The notes beneath the pieces are model-generated. The model was given only the letters and a program-made list of their open reading frames with translations, had not been told where the DNA came from and ran no database searches. A DNA stretch of 64,000 nt from NCBI GenBank assembly GCA_002480525.1, contig DLCH01000075.1, forward strand, positions 62,001 through 126,000, given 5' to 3'. This document shows, one piece after another, positions 54,692-63,200 of this stretch. Source of the DNA: Gammaproteobacteria bacterium UBA7803 (GTDB lineage: Bacteria; Pseudomonadota; Gammaproteobacteria; Pseudomonadales; Azotimanducaceae). Both the position numbers and the translations under genes were made by a program. Numbering within the stretch: the first letter of the stretch is position 1; each line of letters starts with the position of its first letter.

Positions 54692-57436
54692 ATGGTTATG
54701 AAAACGATCGGTGCTCATAAGAAGACACCGTATCCGTTCGTGCTCGCCTTCGCCGCCGTGCAGCTCACCGGCATGGCATTCAGCGGAGCGGCCTTCGCCG
54801 CCGAGGCTGAGGCGGACGACGACGCGAACCCGACGCCGGAGACCGCTACCGGCCCAATCGAGGAGATGGTCGTGCTCGGGCGCTTCCTGAGCAGCGCCGA
54901 GCAGCTCATGAACGAGCGCAAGGACGATGCGGCCGTCACCGACATCATGGGTTCGGATGCCATCAGCCGGCTCGGCGACTCCACCGTGGCGGACGCGCTC
55001 CGGCGCATCTCCGGCCTGTCGCTGGTGCAGGACAAGTTCGTCTACGTGCGCGGGCTTGGGGAGCGCTATTCGTCGAGCCGTCTGAACGGCGCGCTGATTC
55101 CCTCTCCGGACCTGACGCGCAACGTCGTTCCGCTGGACATCTTCCCGACGTCGGTGGTCGAGTCGCTGCGCGTGCAGAAGTCCTTCTCCGCGGACCAGCC
55201 GGCCAACTTCGGCGGCGGCGCCGTGGACATCCGTACCAAGACGGTGCCCGGGGCGTTCACCTATTCGCTGGAAGTCGGCCTGGGCATGAACAGCGAGGTG
55301 AGCGGCAACGTCAACACCTACCGTGGCGGCAGTGACGACGAGTGGGGCACCGACGACGGCACCCGCGAGTTTCCGCGCGCCATCAGCAATGCGCTCGACC
55401 GCTACCTCGGCGAGCTGAACCCGCAGCAGATCTTCAACATCGAGAACGCAGCCGGCAATGCCATCAGCTTCGACGAGGCCGAGCTGATCAACCGCCAGCT
55501 CGCCACCGAGCTGTACCGGGACATCGCCATCCGCGACAAGGACCCCCATCCGGACTACGACCTGAAGGGCAGCATCGGCGCGACCTTCGACGTGGCCGAT
55601 CAGTGGGAGGTCGGGTTCCTGCTCGGCGGTTCCTACGAGAAGGAGTGGCGCGAGACCGAGACCCGCCGGTTCAGCTTCTTCGAGCCGGAAGAACGCTTCA
55701 GCACCGACATCGAGAGCACCGAGTCGATCGACATCTCCGGCATCGGCACCGCGGGCATCAAGTATGCCGACGATCACGAGATCTCGCTGACCACGCTGTG
55801 GCTGCGCAACACCGACGACGAGACGTCGGTGCGCGACTACTTCAACGAGAACCGCGAGCTGTCCGGCGGCACCGGATTCCGCGAGTACCGGCTGGAGTGG
55901 GAAGAGCGGGACCTGCTGGTGAACCAGGTCAAGGGCGAGCATCGCGCCGGGGCTGCCACCAAGGAGCTGGCCCGCGGCTGGCTCGACTGGGTGCCCGACG
56001 ACACCTCCATCGCCTGGTACTACTCCGACTCCGAAGCGAACACGGAGATTCCCAACCGGGTGGTGGTCGCCGCCGAGACCACCAACGACCCGACCACGGG
56101 CGAGGTGCTGTCGAGCCGTGTCTCCACCTCGAACAACCGGGCCGGGGACTGGCGGTACACCGATCTCGACGACGAGGTGAAGGACTACGGCTGGTCGTTC
56201 AGCATGCCGTTCTACCTGAGCAACGCCTACCTGGAGATTCAGGGCGGCAGCGCCCACAACGAGCGGGCGCGGACCTACGAGCAGACCCAGCTCAGCCTCG
56301 GGCCGCTGGCGCTCGACGTGCCGACCACCGGGCCGCTGGACCAGGTCTTCTCGGACGGCAACATCACCGACCCGGCCAACGACTACATCTTCCAGCTCCA
56401 GGGCACCAACAACCAGAGCTACATCGCGGCGACCATGACGGAGTCGATCTGGGGCGAGGTGGACTACACCTGGAAGGAGACCTGGCGGTTCACCGCCGGC
56501 GTGCGCTGGGAGGACTACAAGCAGGTGGGCCTCGACTGGAACAACAACGCCTATTCGATCGACCAGCCGCCGGTGAGCACGGACCCCGAGGTGCTGGCCC
56601 GCTCGGCGTTCCAGGAAGACGACTACTACCCGTCGGTGGCGGTCACCTACATCTCCGACTGGCTGGCGGAGACCTTCCAGCTCCGGTTCGGCTACAGCGA
56701 GACGGTGGTCCGGCCCGATCTGCGGGAGATCACCGATGCCTCCTACGTCGACCCGCGCACGGGCAACACCGTGTCGGGCAACTCGGGCATCCTGCCCACC
56801 CAGATCGAGAACTTCGACGTCCGCGCCGAGTGGTTCTTCGCCAACGGCGACAACCTGACCGCGACGCTCTACTACAAGGACCTGAAGAATCCGATCGAGC
56901 TCGCGGAGGAAGCGGCCTCGGATACCACCATCGCCTACGAGATCATCAACAGCGACTCGGCGGAGATCTACGGCATCGAGTTCGAGGGCCTCAAGGAGCT
57001 CGGTTTCCTGGGTGGCTTCATGGAGCCGTTCTTCGTGCAGGGCAACCTCACGCTGCAGGACACGGAGATCAAGGTGGGCGAGTCGGCGGACTTCCCGACG
57101 AACCTGGAGCGTGAGCTGACCGGTGCCTCCGAGTACATCGCCAACGTGATGCTCGGCTACGACTCGATGAACGGCCGGCACACCGCGTCGCTGATCTACA
57201 ACGTGTTCGGCGAGCGGCTGTTCGCGGCCGGACGGCGCGGCTCCCCGGATTCGTTCGAGCAGCCGTTCCACTCCCTGGATCTGACCTACGCCTGGTATCC
57301 CTACGAGACCGTCACGGTGAAGGCCAAGATCCAGAACATCCTCGACGAGGAGATCGAGATCGAGCAGGACGGCGTGACCACCTTCCTCGAGAAGCCGGGT
57401 ACCCAGTACGCGGTCAGCTTCGAGTGGCGGTACTGA
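54692..57436 (+). CDS. TonB-dependent outer-membrane receptor
   Basis: Outer-membrane transporter of 914 residues. N-terminal signal peptide ending GAAFAAEAEA; a TonB-box-like region (PIEEMVVLGRF); plug domain with DALRRISGLSLVQDKFVYVRGLGER (in part) and NVVPLDIFPTSVVESLRVQKSF; then the 22-strand barrel ending in an aromatic SFEWRY. The RGLGERYSSSRLNGALIPSPDLTRNVVP pattern is of the subtype found with the preceding lipoprotein gene in many gammaproteobacteria. Substrate unknown; shared Pho-like control suggests a phosphorus compound. Start ATG 54692, or 54698. Confidence 0.92.
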   Translation: MVMKTIGAHKKTPYPFVLAFAAVQLTGMAFSGAAFAAEAEADDDANPTPETATGPIEEMVVLGRFLSSAEQLMNERKDDAAVTDIMGSDAISRLGDSTVADALRRISGLSLVQDKFVYVRGLGERYSSSRLNGALIPSPDLTRNVVPLDIFPTSVVESLRVQKSFSADQPANFGGGAVDIRTKTVPGAFTYSLEVGLGMNSEVSGNVNTYRGGSDDEWGTDDGTREFPRAISNALDRYLGELNPQQIFNIENAAGNAISFDEAELINRQLATELYRDIAIRDKDPHPDYDLKGSIGATFDVADQWEVGFLLGGSYEKEWRETETRRFSFFEPEERFSTDIESTESIDISGIGTAGIKYADDHEISLTTLWLRNTDDETSVRDYFNENRELSGGTGFREYRLEWEERDLLVNQVKGEHRAGAATKELARGWLDWVPDDTSIAWYYSDSEANTEIPNRVVVAAETTNDPTTGEVLSSRVSTSNNRAGDWRYTDLDDEVKDYGWSFSMPFYLSNAYLEIQGGSAHNERARTYEQTQLSLGPLALDVPTTGPLDQVFSDGNITDPANDYIFQLQGTNNQSYIAATMTESIWGEVDYTWKETWRFTAGVRWEDYKQVGLDWNNNAYSIDQPPVSTDPEVLARSAFQEDDYYPSVAVTYISDWLAETFQLRFGYSETVVRPDLREITDASYVDPRTGNTVSGNSGILPTQIENFDVRAEWFFANGDNLTATLYYKDLKNPIELAEEAASDTTIAYEIINSDSAEIYGIEFEGLKELGFLGGFMEPFFVQGNLTLQDTEIKVGESADFPTNLERELTGASEYIANVMLGYDSMNGRHTASLIYNVFGERLFAAGRRGSPDSFEQPFHSLDLTYAWYPYETVTVKAKIQNILDEEIEIEQDGVTTFLEKPGTQYAVSFEWRY

Positions 57437-57466
57437 TCCGCCGGTCCTGACGACCCTGTCCCCACG

Positions 57467-57507
57467 GGGCGCGGCACCTGTTCCCCACAGGGCCGCGCCC
57501 TTTTTTT
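57467..57507 (+). terminator. Rho-independent terminator after the receptor gene
   Basis: GGGCGCGGC (57467-57475) pairs with GCCGCGCCC (57492-57500) and inner CCTGT with ACAGG, around a TCCCC loop, followed by seven Ts. A strong terminator for the lipoprotein-receptor unit. Confidence 0.9.
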
Positions 57508-57561
57508 GCGCGCCGCCTTACGCGCCGCCGCGGCGCCGGGGAGGCGCCGGGCGGGCTTGTT

Positions 57562-57575
57562 TGAAACGTGTTTCA
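57562..57575. promoter_or_regulatory. PsrA-like operator before the thiolase gene
   Basis: TGAAAC-GT-GTTTCA, a perfect inverted repeat. It fits the published consensus for the fatty-acid-sensing TetR regulator PsrA (G/CAAAC-N2-4-GTTTG/C). It lies about 100 bp before the thiolase ATG, with no other gene between. Confidence 0.55.
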
Positions 57576-57677
57576 CGCTCCTGGGCGGGTGCTAGATCAC
57601 CCGGGCGCCAGGGGTTACCATGCCGGGCTGTTTCGCTCGGGAAGCGACCCAAGCCCATTTTCAAGTAGGGGAAGACC

Positions 57678-58862
<1,185 letters not shown>

Positions 58863-59204
58863 TCCGGCTCCGGCCGGGCGCCCCCGGGCGCCCGGCAGCC
58901 CGCCCCGCCTCCCGCCGGCTCTAGCTAATCCCGGTAACACTTTGAAACGCACGGGAAATGGGCCGGAAACAGCCCGGGTTGAGAATAGCTTCCGGTTCGG
59001 TTTCGATGTCGGTCCAGCGCAGGCCGGCGTGTCTGCCCGATCTCTCCGGGCACATCTCGGACCGCGAATGCGGTACCTTTCGGCCTGGACTGGCTCGGCC
59101 TGAACTGACTCGGCCTGAACTGACTCGGCCTGCAACGGCCGGTTGACGGTTCCGGGGTCGATCTTCCCGGCCGGCAGCCGGGCTGGAAGACCATCCGGGG
59201 TGGA
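58863..59204. other. 342-bp gap: weak hairpin and tandem repeat
   Basis: Contains a GC hairpin GCCGGGCGC/GCGCCCGGC (58874-58897, no T-tract) after the thiolase stop, and a 15-bp tandem repeat at 59080-59139. I see no gene in it. It must hold the promoter of the ompR/envZ group. Confidence 0.6.
59080..59139 (+). repeat. 15-bp tandem repeat before the OmpR operon, four copies
   Basis: TCGGCCTGAACTGAC at 59095 and 59110 exactly; flanking copies at 59080 and 59125 differ at a few positions. Spacing of 15 bp is not a helical multiple, so binding-site repeats on one face are less likely than slippage. Confidence 0.85.
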
Positions 59205-59846
59205 GTGACTCCAGTCCGGTACGAACAGGAGGACGCTGCGATCACCGCTGGTCTCAAACGGGTGTTTCTGCTGTCGCTGCTCGCTACGGCGTGGGCCGGC
59301 GTGGCAGTGGCTGCCGAGTCCGCCCCGGCGTCGGCCGACGCCGCAGCGAACGCGCCGCCGCCCGCCGCCGGCGAGCCCGAGTTCGGTGATCGCACCGACG
59401 AGGAACTGACGGCCCTGGCGGCCGACTGGGACGCCCTCGACCGGCATCAGCGCCGCGCACTGCTCACGGAGATGCGTGTGCGCATGGCGCGCCGCGGGTC
59501 ACGGGCCGGCGGGCAGGAAGGCGTGCTGCACATCCGCACCGAACGCCGCTACGGCCGGCTCATCCGCCAGTCCGATGGCCGTGTCATCCGCATCGAAACC
59601 CAGGTCGTCCACGTGCGCCCGCTCGGCGCCGACGACGCGGCGCCGCGCCGCGGTTTCGGCGTCGGCTTCGAGCAGCGGGTGGCCCACCGCCGGGGCTCGG
59701 TGGTCGGGGGCCACGAGAGCGCGGTCGTTCGGGTGCGGTCCGGTCAGGAGCCGGAGCCCGTGACGGGCCTGCTCGACGCGCTCGGCCCGGCGCTGCGGCC
59801 GGAGCCGCTCGCACCCGTCTATCCGGTCGCCGACGGCAGCCGCTGA
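59205..59846 (+). CDS. Exported protein of unknown function upstream of ompR
   Basis: Protein of up to 213 residues. A signal peptide runs AGLKRVFLLSLLATAWAGVAVA, then an Ala/Pro-rich linker and a charged region with RERR-like stretches, R/E-rich, no membrane anchor. The GTG at 59205 is the only normal start that keeps the signal peptide, but an AGGAGG at 59227-59232 stands 8 bp before an in-frame ATC (59241), just before the signal peptide. It precedes ompR by 12 bp and is probably in the same transcript, perhaps a periplasmic partner of the sensor. No family recognised. Confidence 0.65.
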   Translation: MTPVRYEQEDAAITAGLKRVFLLSLLATAWAGVAVAAESAPASADAAANAPPPAAGEPEFGDRTDEELTALAADWDALDRHQRRALLTEMRVRMARRGSRAGGQEGVLHIRTERRYGRLIRQSDGRVIRIETQVVHVRPLGADDAAPRRGFGVGFEQRVAHRRGSVVGGHESAVVRVRSGQEPEPVTGLLDALGPALRPEPLAPVYPVADGSR

Positions 59847-59858
59847 CCGATCACCGTC

Positions 59859-60575
59859 ATGGACAGCGATTCCGCCAAGCTGCTCGTCGTCGACGACGAT
59901 CCCGAAATCCAGGAACTCACCCAGGCCTACCTGTCCCAGCAGGGCTTCACCGTCGACTGCGTCGGCAGCGGCGAGGAGATGTCCGCCTATCTGGCCGAGC
60001 ACGCCGTGGATCTGATCATTCTGGATCTGATGCTGCCCGGCGAGCACGGGCTCAACCTGGCGCGGCGCCTCAAGCGCGACGACGACGTGCCGATCATCAT
60101 CGTGTCGGCCCAGGGTGACGACGTCGACCGTATCGTCGGCCTGGAGGTCGGGGCGGACGACTACATCGGCAAGCCGTTCAACCCCCGCGAGCTGCTGGCG
60201 CGGGTGCGGGCGGTGCTGCGGCGCGCCCGCCGCAGCGGCGCCGCAGAGGAGCCGGAGGAGCCCGGCGGCACCCGCTTCGGCCCGTTCAGCCTGGACCTCG
60301 CTTCCCATCAGCTTCTCAAGGACGGCGCGCCGGTGGCCCTGACCTCCGGCGAGTTCGATCTGCTGGCCATCCTGGCGGAGCACCCGCACAAGGTGCTGCA
60401 CCGTGATCGCATTCTCGATCTGCTGACCGGCGCGGAGCGCTCGCCCTTCGACCGCAGCATCGACGTGCGGGTGACCAGGCTGCGCAGCAAGATCGAGCCC
60501 GACCCCTCCAACCCGATCTACATCAAGACCATCTGGGGCAAGGGCTACATGTTCTGTCCCGACGGCAATGGCTGA
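59859..60575 (+). CDS. ompR: OmpR-family response regulator
   Basis: Two-component regulator of 238 residues. Receiver domain with phosphoacceptor D56 in IILDLMLPGEHG, acidic pair in VVDDDPE and lysine in IGKPFNPRELLAR; a winged-helix DNA-binding domain follows (about 140-235) ending TIWGKGYMF. The sequence and pairing with a EnvZ-like kinase fit OmpR. The last bases overlap the kinase start by 8 bp. Likely controls osmolarity-dependent or porin genes; targets not visible here. Confidence 0.88.
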   Translation: MDSDSAKLLVVDDDPEIQELTQAYLSQQGFTVDCVGSGEEMSAYLAEHAVDLIILDLMLPGEHGLNLARRLKRDDDVPIIIVSAQGDDVDRIVGLEVGADDYIGKPFNPRELLARVRAVLRRARRSGAAEEPEEPGGTRFGPFSLDLASHQLLKDGAPVALTSGEFDLLAILAEHPHKVLHRDRILDLLTGAERSPFDRSIDVRVTRLRSKIEPDPSNPIYIKTIWGKGYMFCPDGNG

Positions 60576-61878
60576 GGCCGCGCCGGGGTCGACCCGGCCG
60601 GCGGCGTCCCATCCGGCCAATCGGGCCATGTCCCTGCTGGTTCGCACCAACCTGATCCTCGCCGTCAGCGCGCTGCTGATCGTGGTGATCGCGGTGCTGG
60701 CGCTGAATCAGTTCGTCATCGAGCCCATCGCCGAACGGTCCGCCGACGACGAGGCCGCGCTGCTGGTGCTGTCGGCGCAGACCTGGGTGGAGCTGCCTCC
60801 GGAGGCGCGGCCCTACTTCGAGCTGGAGCTGGCCCAGAGTCACGATCTGATCATCTCGGGAGAGCAGCAGACCCTGGCGCCCGCGGATCTCAACCAGCCC
60901 TATCTGTCGCTGGTGCAGGAGAAGCTCAGCGAGCGCCTCGGCATCGACGTGTCGCTGGAGGAGGGCAACCAGCTCGTCTGGGTGGACGTGCCGATGGGCG
61001 GCTTCGACCTGCAGATCGGGTTCTCGCCGGCGCGGCGCGACATCCAGCCGCTGTACGTGGGCATCATCATCGTGGTGCTCGGCGCCCTGGTGGTGTTCAT
61101 GACGTCGCTGTTCATCGTGCAGCGCATCACCCGTCCTCTGGTGCAGGTGGCCGGGCGCGCGGAAACGTTCCGGGGGGGCGAAAACTTCGAGCCGCTGCCG
61201 GAGCAGGGGCCCCAGGAGCTGGTCTCGCTGGCGCGCAACTTCAACACCATGGCCCGGGAGATTTCCTCGCTGCTGTCCAACCGCACCACGCTGCTGGCCG
61301 GCATCTCCCACGACCTGCGCACCCCGCTCACCCGGATGCGCCTCGCCCTCGAGCTGCTGCCGGACGACGTCGACCCGGATCTGGTGGCGCGCTTCGAACG
61401 CAACCTGGAGGTCATGGACGGGCTGATCGGCGATGCGCTGCGCTTCGCCCGGGGCGCCACCGAGCCGCCCCAGGCGGTGGAGCTTGGCGCCTTCGTGGAG
61501 GACGTGCTGGCCAGCTTCGACCCGCCGGTGCCCCTGGACCGGGCCGCGGTGGTGGTGGAGCCGGTCCACGTGGCGCCGGGCGCGCTGCAGCGCATTCTGG
61601 TCAATCTGGTGAACAACGGCCTGCAGCATGGCGACGACGTGCGGGTGGTGCTGACCGGGCGGGACATCCACGTCATCGACTCCGGCCCGGGTATCCCGCC
61701 GGAGGCCAGGGAGGAGGTGTTCCAGCCGTTCTTCCGCCTCGACCATTCCCGCAACGTCGGCACCGGCGGCAGCGGCCTCGGGCTCGCGATCGTGCACCAG
61801 CTCTGTCAGGCCCAGGGCTGGCGGGTGCGTATCGAGGAGGCGCCGGGCGGCGGCACGGACGTGGTGGTGTCGATCTGA
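60568..61878 (+). CDS. envZ: EnvZ-like sensor histidine kinase
   Basis: Membrane kinase of 436 residues: two membrane segments (about 25-48 and 160-185) bound a periplasmic domain of about 110 residues; HAMP; HisKA with H248 in GISHDLRTPLTRMR; HATPase with NLVNNGLQHGD, DSGPGIP and GTGGSGLGLAIVHQL. It overlaps ompR by 8 bp. The length and layout are those of EnvZ. No signs of damage. Confidence 0.9.
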   Translation: MAEAAPGSTRPAASHPANRAMSLLVRTNLILAVSALLIVVIAVLALNQFVIEPIAERSADDEAALLVLSAQTWVELPPEARPYFELELAQSHDLIISGEQQTLAPADLNQPYLSLVQEKLSERLGIDVSLEEGNQLVWVDVPMGGFDLQIGFSPARRDIQPLYVGIIIVVLGALVVFMTSLFIVQRITRPLVQVAGRAETFRGGENFEPLPEQGPQELVSLARNFNTMAREISSLLSNRTTLLAGISHDLRTPLTRMRLALELLPDDVDPDLVARFERNLEVMDGLIGDALRFARGATEPPQAVELGAFVEDVLASFDPPVPLDRAAVVVEPVHVAPGALQRILVNLVNNGLQHGDDVRVVLTGRDIHVIDSGPGIPPEAREEVFQPFFRLDHSRNVGTGGSGLGLAIVHQLCQAQGWRVRIEEAPGGGTDVVVSI

Positions 61879-62238
61879 CCCGCCGGTGGCGGCCTGCCGG
61901 GCGGCGGACCAGGAAGCCAGGCGCGGGAAACAAGCCTCCGGAAGCGAGACCGGGAAACAAAATGTCACAAAACTTCCGGCGGGCGAAATCCGCTGGAAAC
62001 AGCTTCAGCGCATAGTAACCATCGAGCAGTCAGCGATGCTGATTCTCATGAGGCTATCTCTATCCCCTTGAGACCTCGATCAGCGGTCGCCCTCCCCGGG
62101 CGCTGCCGGTCATCAAAGGTCCACTCTGCCGTCGGCTTCCTCTCCAGGCCGGCGGCTTTTTTTTGGGTATATTATACTTTACGTACCCACGGGATATACG
62201 TACAGTGGGTACATCAAGTCACGGAATCGCCCAGAACA
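61879..62238. other. 360-bp gap with terminator and left end of the IS1595 element
   Basis: From 61879 to about 62127 I see no convincing gene or known RNA, although a terminator hairpin closes it, so a short non-coding transcript is possible. From 62165 on, the base composition changes to AT-rich and contains GTACCCAC / GTGGGTAC, probably the left end of the insertion element. Confidence 0.5.
62128..62164 (+). terminator. Rho-independent terminator next to the insertion
   Basis: GCCGTCGGC (62128-62136) pairs with GCCGGCGGC (62148-62156) with one G-T pair and a 11-nt loop, then eight Ts. The AT-rich element sequence begins directly after the Ts, so the insertion may have landed in the T-tract. 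Confidence 0.85.
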
Positions 62239-63198
62239 ATGAGCATCCTAAGTCGCCCCGAGTTCCATGACGAGCAAGCCGCCTACGATTACGTAGAGGC
62301 CCGGCTGTGGCCGAACGGCCCGACCTGCCCGCGCTGTGGGGAGCATGAGCGGGTGACCAAGATGCAGGGCAAATCCACCCGTATGGGCACCTACAAGTGC
62401 CGTGCTTGCCGGAAGCCCTTTACCGTGAAGGTGAGCACCATCTTTGAGTCCAGCCACGTACCGATGCATCTGTGGCTTCAGGCGATCTATCTGATGTGCT
62501 CCAGCAAGAAGGGCATCAGCAGCAATCAGCTTCACCGGACCTTGGGCGTTACCCTGAAAACTGCTTGGTTCATGTCCCATCGTATCCGCGAGGCGATGCG
62601 GGGAGGCAAACTGCGTCCGTTTGGCACTGGCGGCGGCTCTGTGGAGGTCGATGAGACCTTCTTCGGAAATGACCGGACCATCAAGCCGAAGGGCACCAAG
62701 AAGGGGCGTGGTTATCACCACAAGTTCAAGGTGCTGTCCCTGGTGGACCGAGAGACCGGACAGGCTGAATCCATGGTGGTGGATAGCCTGAAGTCCCGCG
62801 ATCTGGTGCCGATCCTCAAGGAGAACATTGCCCGCGAGGCTAACGTCCTTACCGATGAGGCCGCTTACTACCAGCGTCTAGGGGAGCATTTCGCCTCCCA
62901 TAGGTTCGTGCATCACGGAAGCGGGGTGTACGTTAGCAAGGCTGATAAGGCCGTGCATACCAACACCATTGAAGGCTACTTCTCGGTGTTCAAGCGTGGT
63001 ATGAAGGGCGTGTATCAGGACTGCGGCAAGGAGCATTTGCACAGACATCTTGCCGAATTTGACTTCCGCTACAATCATCGTATTGCGCTTGAAATCAACA
63101 ACCGCGAACGTTCGGATATTGCGCTGTCTCGCGTTGTAGGGAAGCGGTTGAAGTACCGGGACTCATCGGTAAAAGGAGTGTCGCATCCGACATTCTAG
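62239..63198 (+). CDS. IS1595-family transposase
   Basis: Transposase of 319 residues, ISXO2-like. An N-terminal zinc ribbon (CPRCGEHERV and YKCRACRKPF, about residues 31-60) is followed by the catalytic domain with DETFFG, TDEAAYY and HTNTIEGYFSVFKRG, giving the D-D-E/N residues. Intact, so potentially active. ATG 62239 is chosen because upstream frame crosses the terminator and element end. Lower GC than its neighbours, consistent with transfer. Confidence 0.93.
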   Translation: MSILSRPEFHDEQAAYDYVEARLWPNGPTCPRCGEHERVTKMQGKSTRMGTYKCRACRKPFTVKVSTIFESSHVPMHLWLQAIYLMCSSKKGISSNQLHRTLGVTLKTAWFMSHRIREAMRGGKLRPFGTGGGSVEVDETFFGNDRTIKPKGTKKGRGYHHKFKVLSLVDRETGQAESMVVDSLKSRDLVPILKENIAREANVLTDEAAYYQRLGEHFASHRFVHHGSGVYVSKADKAVHTNTIEGYFSVFKRGMKGVYQDCGKEHLHRHLAEFDFRYNHRIALEINNRERSDIALSRVVGKRLKYRDSSVKGVSHPTF

Positions 63199-63200
63199 AT

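Noticed and set aside
59080..59139. Coding tandem repeat
   Set aside because: Frames over it carry stops or weak starts, and the unit drifts at the edges; treated as intergenic.
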